Origin: a virus
IMG/VR virus record: IMGVR_UViG_3300028829_005954
Span: 1 to 39,877 of that record
DNA: 39,877 nucleotides
Strand: one strand, 5' to 3'
Below are positions 8,496-16,512 of the stretch, piece after piece. The notes under the pieces were generated by a model. It was not told the origin of the DNA, ran no database searches, and saw only the letters and a list, made by a program, of their open reading frames with translations. Position numbers and translations under genes: made by a program. The first letter of the stretch is position 1. Every line of letters begins with the position of its first letter.

Positions 8496-10675
8496 CCTCT
8501 ACGTTTAATGTATCGGCATCATTCACGAGCGGTAGTGCGGTATCAGCATCAACTGTTGCTGCAACGCAAGTATTTGGCACAAACACGATTTATACAGGTG
8601 AATGGAAGACTATCACTTCAGGTTCTATCGTACCGGGACAGAGAGCTGTTGTTGGTAATGGTGGAAGCATTAGTATTGATTACGCCACGATAAGTACACT
8701 TGGAAACGCAATAGATTTTGGAGATGGAGTGGCTTCTCTGGATTACAGCAGAGGTCTATCCAATGGTGTCCGAGATAGAGGTTTGATCGCTGGTGGTAAG
8801 ATCACGGGAGGAGCTGATAGAACTACTATAGACTTCATAACAATTAATACTCCAGCAAATGCTATAGCTGGGTATGGTGATATTCAACACGGTGATGGGT
8901 CTAAAGGTGGTTCTCTATCAAACGGACCAGATGATCGTGGGTTGTTGTTCAGTAATGAAACAGCAACCGGTAAGATAGAATTTTTATCCTTGGTCTCACC
9001 AGGCGACGCTACTGATTTTGGAAATATGGTACATGGAGTCAGAGATGAATTCCAACATATGTCCAACGGAGTAGGGAACAGAGGAGCATATACGGGAGGC
9101 GGTCCAGCTGCACAGACCGGTATAGAGTTCGTCACGATATCATCGATAGGTGACGCTACAACCTTTGGAGATACTACGGTTGCACGTGCAGATCAACATG
9201 ATGGTGGAGGATCTAATGATCAGAACAACAGAGGAATCTTTGCTGGTGGCTCTGATAACGTCACGATAGACTTTATAACGCTGACCAGTATAGGTAACGC
9301 TATAGATTTTGGCGATCTGGCTATGGATGGTGACGACAGCTACAACTGGATGGCAACCAATGGTGTAGGAGAGAGAGCTCTTGTGGGAGCCGATGATGTA
9401 AATGAAATAGCATTCATCACTATCAACACAGCGGGTAACTCAACAAACTTTGGTGATCTCAACTCTACGAACGATGATGGTAAGTTCGCTCTATCAAATG
9501 GAGCAACACATCCTGCGGAACCAGGCTCAACACTATCCGTGGAAAGAACATTCACATCTAGTTCGATAGCTTTTGGATCCGGATCAACTATATTCAATGC
9601 GTCTTCATCACTTGATATAAATGGATTTACTGGACAGCTTTCTCAGTCTAACTTTGCCACTGGGTCTTCGATAGCACTGACGTCTCGGATTATGAACACA
9701 ACAGGTTCAGGACAGGTCTCAGCATCTATAAGTGCAGGAGCGCTCATAGACTTTTCACCCAAGACGCTACCGGGTGAACGAGGTTTACTGGTATCATCAG
9801 ACAGTCCAGGCAACGATACTATTGGCTTTATAACAATTAGTACGCTTGGAAATGCAGCTCTCTTTGGAGAGGTTTCTGTAGCAGCCGTTCTCAAACCCGG
9901 AGGTTCAAACGGAACTGGAGGTAGATTTGTTAAGGGAATTGGAGGCGCAAGTGGAGATGGAAATTTAAGCAATGAATTTTTCACAATAAGTACGTGTGGT
10001 AATGCAGTTCATTTTGGTTACGCTACTCATGATCGACAATATAACTCAGCAGCCACTAACGGAACGGATCAACGCTTGGTGGTCTGTGCCACAAGAAATA
10101 ATGAGAATGTTGAATTCTTGACCATTTCAACTTTAGGGAACTCTCTATTGAGTGGATTTGATACGTCTATATTCACACCTTCTAAGTCTACTAATGGAGT
10201 AGATCAAGGTGGAGCAACGTCTAATGGGAGAAACGGTAGAGCGGTATGGACCAGTCAATTAAATGGAGGAACAGACGCTGTCCATACAATGTTTTATATG
10301 TCAATTCTCTCAGGAGGTGACTCAAAAACATTTGGTACTCTTACGGGTGCTCCTAATTTTTCTGGAGCTCTGAGTAATGACGTAGATGATCGAGCAGTAT
10401 TTCATCACCAAAATAGTAATATTATGGATTACATCACGATATCAACTCCAATGAATGCTGTAGATTTTGGCGACAATACGGGTAATGGAGGCTCTTGTGT
10501 GGGTGTGAGTAATGGAATTAATCAACGAGGTATAGTATATCAACATGATACCCTAATTATAAATTACATAACAGTATCTACACCAAGCAATGCTGTTGAG
10601 TTTGGTGAGCAATTAGCCGCGGTGGGAGTATCAGATCAATTTGGAGGACAAGGCGGTACTGATTCAGCTTTGTAA
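8486..10675 (+). CDS. Tail fibre/adhesin, C-terminal part (two six-repeat propellers)
   Basis: This frame is open from before 8384. The first ATG that gives a fibre-like start is at 8486 (MSIASTFNVSASF), overlapping the upstream stop by 10 bases, with no clear ribosome site. It contains a short SGS-rich linker, two blocks of six FVTIS repeats and a 10-residue Gly-rich tail (GGQGGTDSAL). Unlike the two fibre starts at 232 and 5622, it has no N-terminal attachment-like region. It is therefore more likely the C-terminal half of the 5622 gene than a separate fibre. Translational coupling from the overlapping stop is the alternative. Confidence 0.7.
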   Translation: MSIASTFNVSASFTSGSAVSASTVAATQVFGTNTIYTGEWKTITSGSIVPGQRAVVGNGGSISIDYATISTLGNAIDFGDGVASLDYSRGLSNGVRDRGLIAGGKITGGADRTTIDFITINTPANAIAGYGDIQHGDGSKGGSLSNGPDDRGLLFSNETATGKIEFLSLVSPGDATDFGNMVHGVRDEFQHMSNGVGNRGAYTGGGPAAQTGIEFVTISSIGDATTFGDTTVARADQHDGGGSNDQNNRGIFAGGSDNVTIDFITLTSIGNAIDFGDLAMDGDDSYNWMATNGVGERALVGADDVNEIAFITINTAGNSTNFGDLNSTNDDGKFALSNGATHPAEPGSTLSVERTFTSSSIAFGSGSTIFNASSSLDINGFTGQLSQSNFATGSSIALTSRIMNTTGSGQVSASISAGALIDFSPKTLPGERGLLVSSDSPGNDTIGFITISTLGNAALFGEVSVAAVLKPGGSNGTGGRFVKGIGGASGDGNLSNEFFTISTCGNAVHFGYATHDRQYNSAATNGTDQRLVVCATRNNENVEFLTISTLGNSLLSGFDTSIFTPSKSTNGVDQGGATSNGRNGRAVWTSQLNGGTDAVHTMFYMSILSGGDSKTFGTLTGAPNFSGALSNDVDDRAVFHHQNSNIMDYITISTPMNAVDFGDNTGNGGSCVGVSNGINQRGIVYQHDTLIINYITVSTPSNAVEFGEQLAAVGVSDQFGGQGGTDSAL
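8636..9526 (+). repeat. Propeller block E: six adhesin repeats
   Basis: Six repeats span 297 residues with core strands IDYATIS, IDFITIN, IEFLSLV, IEFVTIS, IDFITLT and IAFITIN. It opens with GQRAVVGNGG and ends with LSNGATHPAEPG. Confidence 0.75.
9773..10654 (+). repeat. Propeller block F: six adhesin repeats
   Basis: Six repeats span about 294 residues with core strands IGFITIS, NEFFTIS, VEFLTIS, MFYMS, MDYITIS and INYITVS. Units 3 and 4 are the most degenerate of all the repeats, yet the count of six is kept. Confidence 0.7.
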
Positions 10676-10702
10676 AAATCTAACTGTTTAATCAGAGAGC
10701 TC

Positions 10703-10724
10703 GATATATATAGATATATAAATT
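10703..10724 (+). promoter_or_regulatory. AT-rich promoter-like sequence before the 10741 gene
   Basis: The 65-base gap between fibre and next gene holds GATATATATAGATATATAAATT, including TATATAAAT, which resembles the T4 late promoter TATAAATA. It lies 16 bases upstream of the ATG at 10741, with the SD between. This is a composition-based call only. Confidence 0.3.
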
Positions 10725-10740
10725 ATTGGAGGTTATCTTA

Positions 10741-11595
10741 ATGTCTAAATCAGACACACTTGTTAAAAAAAATAATTCTACACTAGTAGATCCAGAACAA
10801 ATCCAACACTCGGCAATCACCGAGATCTTAAATCAACCAGGCGGTCTCACGACCATTACTGATGAAAAGCTAGCTACGATACAAAGAAATATGCCGGAAA
10901 TCATCAGGGCTACACAAGCCGTTGATAGAAAGAACACTCAGACGACCTCAACCCTAATGTCACTTACGATGTTAAATGATTCTCCATACCGGAGATTGCG
11001 TCAGGTATTAGCTCAGATATCCAGGAAGAGAGGAGCTGTAGAGGATTCATATTTTCGACTCAAAGAGGATAAAATTAAAGCTAAGCAACTGAGAGAGCGA
11101 GGAGATGAACTCTCGGAAGCCAAAGCTGAACGTATTGAGTATGGTATTCAACAATCAACTCGTGGTATTGAACAAGCCTTGAAAGAAATAGGTTTCTTCC
11201 AAGAGATATACAATGAGATCATGGCTTCTCATAACATTCCAGAAAATTGGGATGAGGAAGACTCAGAGAAGGAAGAGATTGACGCACACCTCAAGATGGC
11301 TTTTAGACACGCTATTAGAGACGTGATGGCTCATGGCAGACTTGGTATGGGTACTCTTGAGTATATGGAGCAGTATGGAGTACATCCACAAACTGCTTTC
11401 AGATTAGTATCTCAATACATAAATGATAACGATGAGAGTATTGGAACCGGAAAAGCACCAACAGTAGATAATCTATACAATTTCTTGGATTCAATGTGTG
11501 AACAGTTTAGAGAAGCACACCTGGCAGTTATTCGTCGTATAGGAGTCAAAGGTATCATCAAGAACGATTGGCTGTATAAGACCGAACACGCTTAA
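10741..11595 (+). CDS. Conserved T4-like phage protein of unknown function (coiled coil)
   Basis: 284 residues. I chose the ATG at 10741 because GGAGG sits at 10728-10732 with 8-base spacing; an upstream TTG at 10726 is unlikely. The sequence is charged and mostly helical, with a long probable coiled coil at about residues 85-150 (RKRGAVEDSYFRLKEDKIKAKQLRERGDE region). A recognisable conserved segment, SLTMLNDSPYRRLRQ, precedes it. It has no signal peptide or membrane segment. Proteins of this look occur in marine T4-like genomes without assigned function. Placement between fibre genes and enzymes gives no firm role; a structural or fibre-related function is possible. Confidence 0.65.
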   Translation: MSKSDTLVKKNNSTLVDPEQIQHSAITEILNQPGGLTTITDEKLATIQRNMPEIIRATQAVDRKNTQTTSTLMSLTMLNDSPYRRLRQVLAQISRKRGAVEDSYFRLKEDKIKAKQLRERGDELSEAKAERIEYGIQQSTRGIEQALKEIGFFQEIYNEIMASHNIPENWDEEDSEKEEIDAHLKMAFRHAIRDVMAHGRLGMGTLEYMEQYGVHPQTAFRLVSQYINDNDESIGTGKAPTVDNLYNFLDSMCEQFREAHLAVIRRIGVKGIIKNDWLYKTEHA

Positions 11596-11601
11596 TACTT
11601 A

Positions 11602-12270
11602 ATGAACAAAAGGTTATGTATAGCCACACCGGCTTATGGAGGGATGGTTCATATGGACTGGCACGATTCCATCATGTCTATGTGGCAAGCTGGTATAGAG
11701 GTGACCACGATCTGTTTAGGTAACGAATCCTTGATAACACGAGCTCGTAACACTCTCTTGAGAATTTTTCACAAACAAATGACCGGTATAGATAAGTTAT
11801 TTTTCTTAGATGCCGATTGCGGGATCACAGGTCAAGATGTAAAATCCATGATGAATACACGCTATGATGTTATTGCGGCACCAGTAGCCCTCAAGGGTAT
11901 GACTCCAGAGGGGAAACCACATCACAACGTAGCAGAACCAAAAGACACATCTGGAGGTTATCAACAAGTAAAATACGTAGGCACTGCAGCATTAATGTTA
12001 TCGAGAAGAGCAGTAACTGATCTAGTCGATAATGCAATAAGTTGTGGAGATGTGTATAAAAAAGGAATTCTATCAAGTGATGACTCCAGAATACAAGCAG
12101 AAGAAGGAGAATACTATGATGTGTTCAAAACATCTATAGACGATGATGGAATTTATCTATCCGAAGATTATCACGTATGCCAGACGTTACGAGGATTGGG
12201 TTATAACATAATAGTAGATCCAAGAATCAAAACGAGACATAACGGTAATCACGTATTCCTAAGTCATTGA
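11602..12270 (+). CDS. GT-A fold glycosyltransferase
   Basis: 222 residues. The start MNKRLCIATPAYGGMV is the first strand of a nucleotide-sugar-binding Rossmann-like fold (ATPAYGG). It is followed by LITRARNTLL and then KLFFLDADCGI, whose D-A-D is the DxD motif that coordinates metal and the sugar nucleotide. VGTAALMLSRRAV and LSEDYHVCQTLRGLGY match the acceptor-side ED motif region of GT-A enzymes. The likely activity is transfer of a sugar to a protein, glycan or nucleobase; donor and acceptor are unknown. It sits 6 bases after the preceding gene and 1 base before an oxygenase, so the two enzymes are probably co-expressed and may modify the same target. Confidence 0.75.
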   Translation: MNKRLCIATPAYGGMVHMDWHDSIMSMWQAGIEVTTICLGNESLITRARNTLLRIFHKQMTGIDKLFFLDADCGITGQDVKSMMNTRYDVIAAPVALKGMTPEGKPHHNVAEPKDTSGGYQQVKYVGTAALMLSRRAVTDLVDNAISCGDVYKKGILSSDDSRIQAEEGEYYDVFKTSIDDDGIYLSEDYHVCQTLRGLGYNIIVDPRIKTRHNGNHVFLSH

Positions 12271-12271
12271 T

Positions 12272-12874
12272 ATGAACTCGTTGTTAGAACGCAATGGTTA
12301 TGTTATAGAAAGAAATTTTCTTAATAACGACACTACATCAATATTAAATCTATATTCATTTAAATCTGTACAAGATCAGATATCAGTTCCAGGGGATCCT
12401 CGTGATGAAGTAGAGCATGTAAATTCGTGGAATCTAAATAGTCACGCAGCTTTTGATTCTATATTATTTTCATCTACGGAAAAAATGATACAAAAGTGTG
12501 AGGTTGAGTTGATACCCACATACTACTATGCTAGAATTTATCTCAGGAATGCTGATATGAACGGACACAGGGACAGAAAGTCGTGTCAGTTTTCAGCTAG
12601 TATCAACCTAGGACAATCTCATAACTATCCAATCTATATAGAAAATAAAAAAACCGGTACGTATACAGAAGTAGATTTACAACCCGGAGATGCTCTAATA
12701 TACAAGGGAATAGAACAAAGGCATTATAGAAAAATATTCACCGGTAATTGGTATTCTCAATTATTTCTTCACTGGGTAGATTCTTCACAAACGGAATGGT
12801 TTTATGATAAAGGTGACAAGCCATTTGATCATGAGAAAAAATTTACAGATAGTTGGAAATCTATTTTATACTAA
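12272..12874 (+). CDS. 2-oxoglutarate/Fe(II)-dependent oxygenase
   Basis: 200 residues. The double-stranded beta-helix signature is visible. H99-R-D101 (NGHRDRKSCQFSASINLG) gives the HxD iron ligands. A sheet strand YPIYIEN follows, then LQPGDALIYKG, typical of the strand before the distal ligand, and H151 in EQRHYR is the likely third iron ligand. The overall length fits small phage prolyl-hydroxylase-like enzymes, which hydroxylate a protein side chain or a base using O2 and 2-oxoglutarate. The substrate is unknown. It begins two bases after the glycosyltransferase stop, suggesting a hydroxylate-then-glycosylate pair (inference). Confidence 0.75.
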   Translation: MNSLLERNGYVIERNFLNNDTTSILNLYSFKSVQDQISVPGDPRDEVEHVNSWNLNSHAAFDSILFSSTEKMIQKCEVELIPTYYYARIYLRNADMNGHRDRKSCQFSASINLGQSHNYPIYIENKKTGTYTEVDLQPGDALIYKGIEQRHYRKIFTGNWYSQLFLHWVDSSQTEWFYDKGDKPFDHEKKFTDSWKSILY

Positions 12875-12889
12875 AGTTCCTGAAAGTAT

Positions 12890-12899
12890 GATATTTATA
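12890..12899 (+). promoter_or_regulatory. Recurrent intergenic motif GATATTTATA
   Basis: GATATTTATA lies 21 bases upstream of the ATG at 12921. The same or a near-identical motif occurs in the gaps before the genes at 31039, 36297 and 38294. Its reverse complement contains the T4 late-promoter core TATAAATA. It may be a late promoter or processing site. Confidence 0.4.
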
Positions 12900-12920
12900 T
12901 TAGACAACATAGCTTAAAAA

Positions 12921-15900
12921 ATGAACCAATTTATACAAGAGATAATCAAACCTTTACTAAAAGAAGATGAGCAGATCACTAATGTGGTAGGAGTGTATGC
13001 GGGCAGATTTCAACCATTTGGTAAACATCACCTAGCCACGTACAAGTGGTTATCTAAACAATTCAAAGATTCATATATAGCTACATCGGACAAGTCTGGC
13101 TCAGCAAAACATCCATTATCATTTAGGGAAAAGAAAAAACATATGATAAAAATGGGTATACCTGCAAACAAAATAGTGAAAGAAAAGAGTCCTTACATAG
13201 CTAATAATATTTTAAAAAAATATGATCCCAAAACAACAGCTGTGGTTTATATATTTGGACAAAAAGATGCTGGCAGATTAATGTCAGGAAAATATTTTAG
13301 AGATTATAAGAAAGAAAAGAGCAATCTACAGGGCTATCCAGAACAAGGTTATATATCGGTAGCGCCTCACGTATCAGTAAAGGTGGGAGGCAAAGAATTA
13401 AGCGGAACTACTATTAGAAATATGCTTGGTTCTAAGTCTATGGAAGATAGTAAGAAAAGAAAACTATTCAAACAACTATTTGGATACTACGACGACAAAG
13501 CCATGGAATTATTTACAAAAAGATTTGTTAATGAGTCTTTAATGGAAATGGGTATGACTAGTGGATATCCCGATCAGAAAGAACTCGATGATTATATGAA
13601 AAAGGTTGATAAGAACAGAAGCAAAACTGATTCCAATAAAGAATATGTATTTGAACCCGTTAATGAAGGCGTTGATACTGACGAAGTAGCAGGGTTCATG
13701 GTATATCATTTAGACGAGACTGGAAAGAAGGAATATTTGTTGCTGAGGGATAGTACATATTGGGGACCACCAAAGGGACACTTACGAAAAGGAGAAACTC
13801 CACTTCAGGGAGCAACCAGGGAAACTTATGAAGAGACTGGTATAACAATTTCCAATACTATTAAAAATTTTGAGTTTATCTATACTGTAAACTTTGGTAC
13901 ATCTAAGCAAAAAGATATTACAATGTACTTGGGTAAGACAAATAGCAAGAATGTTAAGTTGTCGCACGAGCATAGTGAATATGTGTGGGTAGATCGAGAT
14001 CAAGCAATATCAATGATGAATCAAGAAAACGCAGTTGATATGTTTAATTCTATAGAATCATTGGATATGAACGAATCTATCTCGGTACCAATAGAGGTAG
14101 GAGATACTGTCTTAGGGGGTAGGTTTAAGAATAAACCAATCGTTGTTAAGGATATAGGAAAGAATGAAAAAGGTGATATTACAATTAACGGAAGACCTCT
14201 TTTAAAGTATAGAATAGTATCAAAGTCAGATATAGAAGAATTTGTAATCAAAACAAATATTATTGAATCTTCATTTACGCCAAATACAGCTGGGGGTATA
14301 GTAGATGATGGACCAAGATATTGGTATGGAAATCAAAATACATATCGCAAATCAGCTGAGCGAGAAGCTGCTAAGCTGGGATATAGGGTAGTAAATTATA
14401 TAGTACCTGATATGGAATTTGAAGAACACGATACCTACTATCCAAATGGACCTACCGGAGCAGTTTCATACTTTCCTGCGGGTTTGGTTGGAGCCAAGGC
14501 TGGTACCAATATACTAGCTGATCTAAAAGGTAAGCCCGCATTTAATAAGTGGTTACAAAACATTAACAGAAGTATAGTGAGACTAGGATGGAATCTTATA
14601 GATTTTATTTCAGCTGATGATTCAATCAAACAGTCTTCAAAAGAACCAATCAAGTCAACAAATCCAAAGGTTGACCAACCTGAACCAACGGAACCAAAAG
14701 ATGAAAAGGACCAACATAACAAGATGAGTGTAGTAGAAGAACAATTATTTACTAAGAAATGGTGGAAAGACATTCTCACCGAGGGTGGCGCTTATGGACA
14801 CATGGCACATCCATTTGATGATATGGATCTCACTTTTGGAGACCTAAGAGCTATTATTGAAAATGGATTACAGGGTACTCTTGATCGGGAAGATAACGTG
14901 ACGGAAAAATTAGATGGTCAAAACTTAATGATAAGTTGGAAGAATGGTAAGTTAATAGCTGCAAGGAACAAAGGACATTTGAAAAATGCAGGTAAAACAG
15001 CACCAGACGTCAAAGGCATTCAGACAATGTTCAAAGGTAGAGGAGATATAGAGAATGCATTTGTATTTGCCATGAAGGATCTCCAAAAGGCTATAGGGAA
15101 ATTGTCAGAAAAACAAAGAACCAAGATATTTCAAAACGGTAGTTCTTTTATGAATCTTGAAGTAATGTGGCCCAAATCAGCAAATGTTGTAAATTACGAC
15201 AAGGCTGAAATAGTTTTTCATGGAGCACTGAGGTATAATGATGCTGGTAGCCCTACAGGAAATGTACCGGATAGTGCAAGAGCATTGGAGGGTATGATAC
15301 GTCAAGTTAATCAAAACGTACAAAAACATTATAAGATATCCAAGCCTAATTTTCTCAAGGTTCCAAAGAGTCAAAATTTTGGAAAGAGACAATCATACTA
15401 CAATTCCAAGGTATCTAAGCTGCAAACCAAGTATTCTCTAAAGGATGCAGATACGTTAGCTCTGTATCATCAACGTTATTGGGAAACATTTATACAACAA
15501 GCAGAAAAGAAGTATTCTTCACGTTTAAATGATATGACATTTAGAGGTCTAGTTCGGAGATGGGCTTTTGGTGATAAGTCATTTAAGATACCGGATATCA
15601 AAAAGGCACTGAGTGATAGTCCAGAATTTTTGAATTGGGCACTAGGATTTGATAAAAACGATCATGCCGCTACAATAAAAAGTAATATGAAACCATTTGA
15701 GATGTTATTCTTTCAACTTGGAGCAGAAATATTAAAAAATATAAAAGGATTTACAGCAGCAAATCCATCAGCTTCTGTTCAAAGAATGCAAAAGGGGTTA
15801 GATAAAGCTATAAAGGACATCCAAAAGGGAGATGACGTCAAGAAGATAAAATTAGTAAAAAATCAATTAGAGAAGTTATCTGCTATAGGAGGACCGGAAT

Positions 15901-16013
15901 CAATAGTACCCTCTGAAGGTCTAGTATTTAAATATAAAGGTAAAGTATATAAGTTTACTGGAGCATTTGCACCAGTGAATCAAATACTTGGAGCACTAAA
16001 ATTTAGCCGATAA
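12921..16013 (+). CDS. Multidomain enzyme: NMN-adenylyltransferase-like + Ap4A-type Nudix hydrolase + ATP-ligase-like nucleotidyltransferase
   Basis: 1030 residues. Residues about 20-200 form a nucleotidylyltransferase domain: VGVYAGRFQPFGKHH is a variant of the NadM GRFQPFHxGH motif, and SGTTIRNML matches its C-terminal ISTxxxR-like motif. Residues about 255-385 are a Nudix domain with a perfect box from G286 to I308 (E292, R300, E301, E304, E305). WGPPKGH and LSHEHSEYVW point to the Ap4A hydrolase branch. Residues 386-445 are a small beta domain, 450-620 an unassigned region with a Pro/Lys linker. Residues 622-1030 resemble an ATP-dependent ligase: K663-L-D-G (motif I lysine), NLEVMW (E747) and E999-GLVFK with VYKF (motifs IV/V). 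All three enzyme domains handle AMP groups. Glu-Gly or Glu-Ser sites in the linkers resemble prohead-protease sites. The physiological substrate is unknown. Confidence 0.8.
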   Translation: MNQFIQEIIKPLLKEDEQITNVVGVYAGRFQPFGKHHLATYKWLSKQFKDSYIATSDKSGSAKHPLSFREKKKHMIKMGIPANKIVKEKSPYIANNILKKYDPKTTAVVYIFGQKDAGRLMSGKYFRDYKKEKSNLQGYPEQGYISVAPHVSVKVGGKELSGTTIRNMLGSKSMEDSKKRKLFKQLFGYYDDKAMELFTKRFVNESLMEMGMTSGYPDQKELDDYMKKVDKNRSKTDSNKEYVFEPVNEGVDTDEVAGFMVYHLDETGKKEYLLLRDSTYWGPPKGHLRKGETPLQGATRETYEETGITISNTIKNFEFIYTVNFGTSKQKDITMYLGKTNSKNVKLSHEHSEYVWVDRDQAISMMNQENAVDMFNSIESLDMNESISVPIEVGDTVLGGRFKNKPIVVKDIGKNEKGDITINGRPLLKYRIVSKSDIEEFVIKTNIIESSFTPNTAGGIVDDGPRYWYGNQNTYRKSAEREAAKLGYRVVNYIVPDMEFEEHDTYYPNGPTGAVSYFPAGLVGAKAGTNILADLKGKPAFNKWLQNINRSIVRLGWNLIDFISADDSIKQSSKEPIKSTNPKVDQPEPTEPKDEKDQHNKMSVVEEQLFTKKWWKDILTEGGAYGHMAHPFDDMDLTFGDLRAIIENGLQGTLDREDNVTEKLDGQNLMISWKNGKLIAARNKGHLKNAGKTAPDVKGIQTMFKGRGDIENAFVFAMKDLQKAIGKLSEKQRTKIFQNGSSFMNLEVMWPKSANVVNYDKAEIVFHGALRYNDAGSPTGNVPDSARALEGMIRQVNQNVQKHYKISKPNFLKVPKSQNFGKRQSYYNSKVSKLQTKYSLKDADTLALYHQRYWETFIQQAEKKYSSRLNDMTFRGLVRRWAFGDKSFKIPDIKKALSDSPEFLNWALGFDKNDHAATIKSNMKPFEMLFFQLGAEILKNIKGFTAANPSASVQRMQKGLDKAIKDIQKGDDVKKIKLVKNQLEKLSAIGGPESIVPSEGLVFKYKGKVYKFTGAFAPVNQILGALKFSR

Positions 16014-16021
16014 CTATATAA

Positions 16022-16034
16022 CTATATATGTATA
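16022..16034 (+). promoter_or_regulatory. AT-rich promoter-like sequence before the 16048 gene
   Basis: The 34-base gap contains CTATATATGTATA, close to the TATATATGAAATA motif found upstream of the genes at 20697 and 33925. A ribosome site AGGA at 16036-16039 follows. The promoter role is inferred. Confidence 0.3.
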
Positions 16035-16047
16035 CAGGAAGCAAGTC

Positions 16048-16512
16048 ATGTCAGTAGAAAAAACACAAAACAAAATAAATCAACTCTTCAAACCAAAAGT
16101 CCAAGTTGGATACAATTCACCAACAGTAAATCAACGAAAAGAGGGTGAGGAATGGACTGATGCTAGAGGTCGAACGTGGAAGATAGAAAACAAACAAAGA
16201 AAACAAATAACTAAGATTCCACCTCGAGGGTTTGACAAGTGTTTGGATTGTAATAAACTTATTCTAAAGAAAATAGATCAGGACACTTGGAATAGAATGG
16301 CGAGATGCTACTACTGCCAAGTTAATTTTGAAGCTCATTTGAAAACTATTAATAAATGGGGTGAGTGGGTAAACGAACAAGAACAAGCTAGGTGGAAATC
16401 CGTGACTGAAGAATTAACTGATGCACTAAGGGGTGAACGTGAAAGGTTACCCGACTTTGATCCTACGATAGCAAACGCAATAACTAACGAACACAAGAAC
16501 GGAGCTAAGTAA
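16048..16512 (+). CDS. Small protein with a four-cysteine zinc ribbon
   Basis: 154 residues. The centre carries CLDC at about residue 65 and CYYC about 24 residues later, the spacing of a Cys4 zinc ribbon. The N-terminus is basic (MSVEKTQNKINQLFKPK) and the segment WTDARGRTWKIENKQRKQITK is rich in charged residues. It lies just upstream of two membrane/coiled-coil genes and the terminase large subunit. A nucleic-acid-binding role in packaging, such as the gp16 small terminase position, is possible but there is no direct similarity I can claim. It starts after AGGA at 16036-16039, and its stop overlaps the next ATG (TAATG). Confidence 0.6.
   Translation: MSVEKTQNKINQLFKPKVQVGYNSPTVNQRKEGEEWTDARGRTWKIENKQRKQITKIPPRGFDKCLDCNKLILKKIDQDTWNRMARCYYCQVNFEAHLKTINKWGEWVNEQEQARWKSVTEELTDALRGERERLPDFDPTIANAITNEHKNGAK

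Noticed and set aside
10726-10740. Upstream TTG start for the 10741 gene
   Set aside because: The TTG lies directly against the ribosome site GGAGG, which serves the ATG at 10741.
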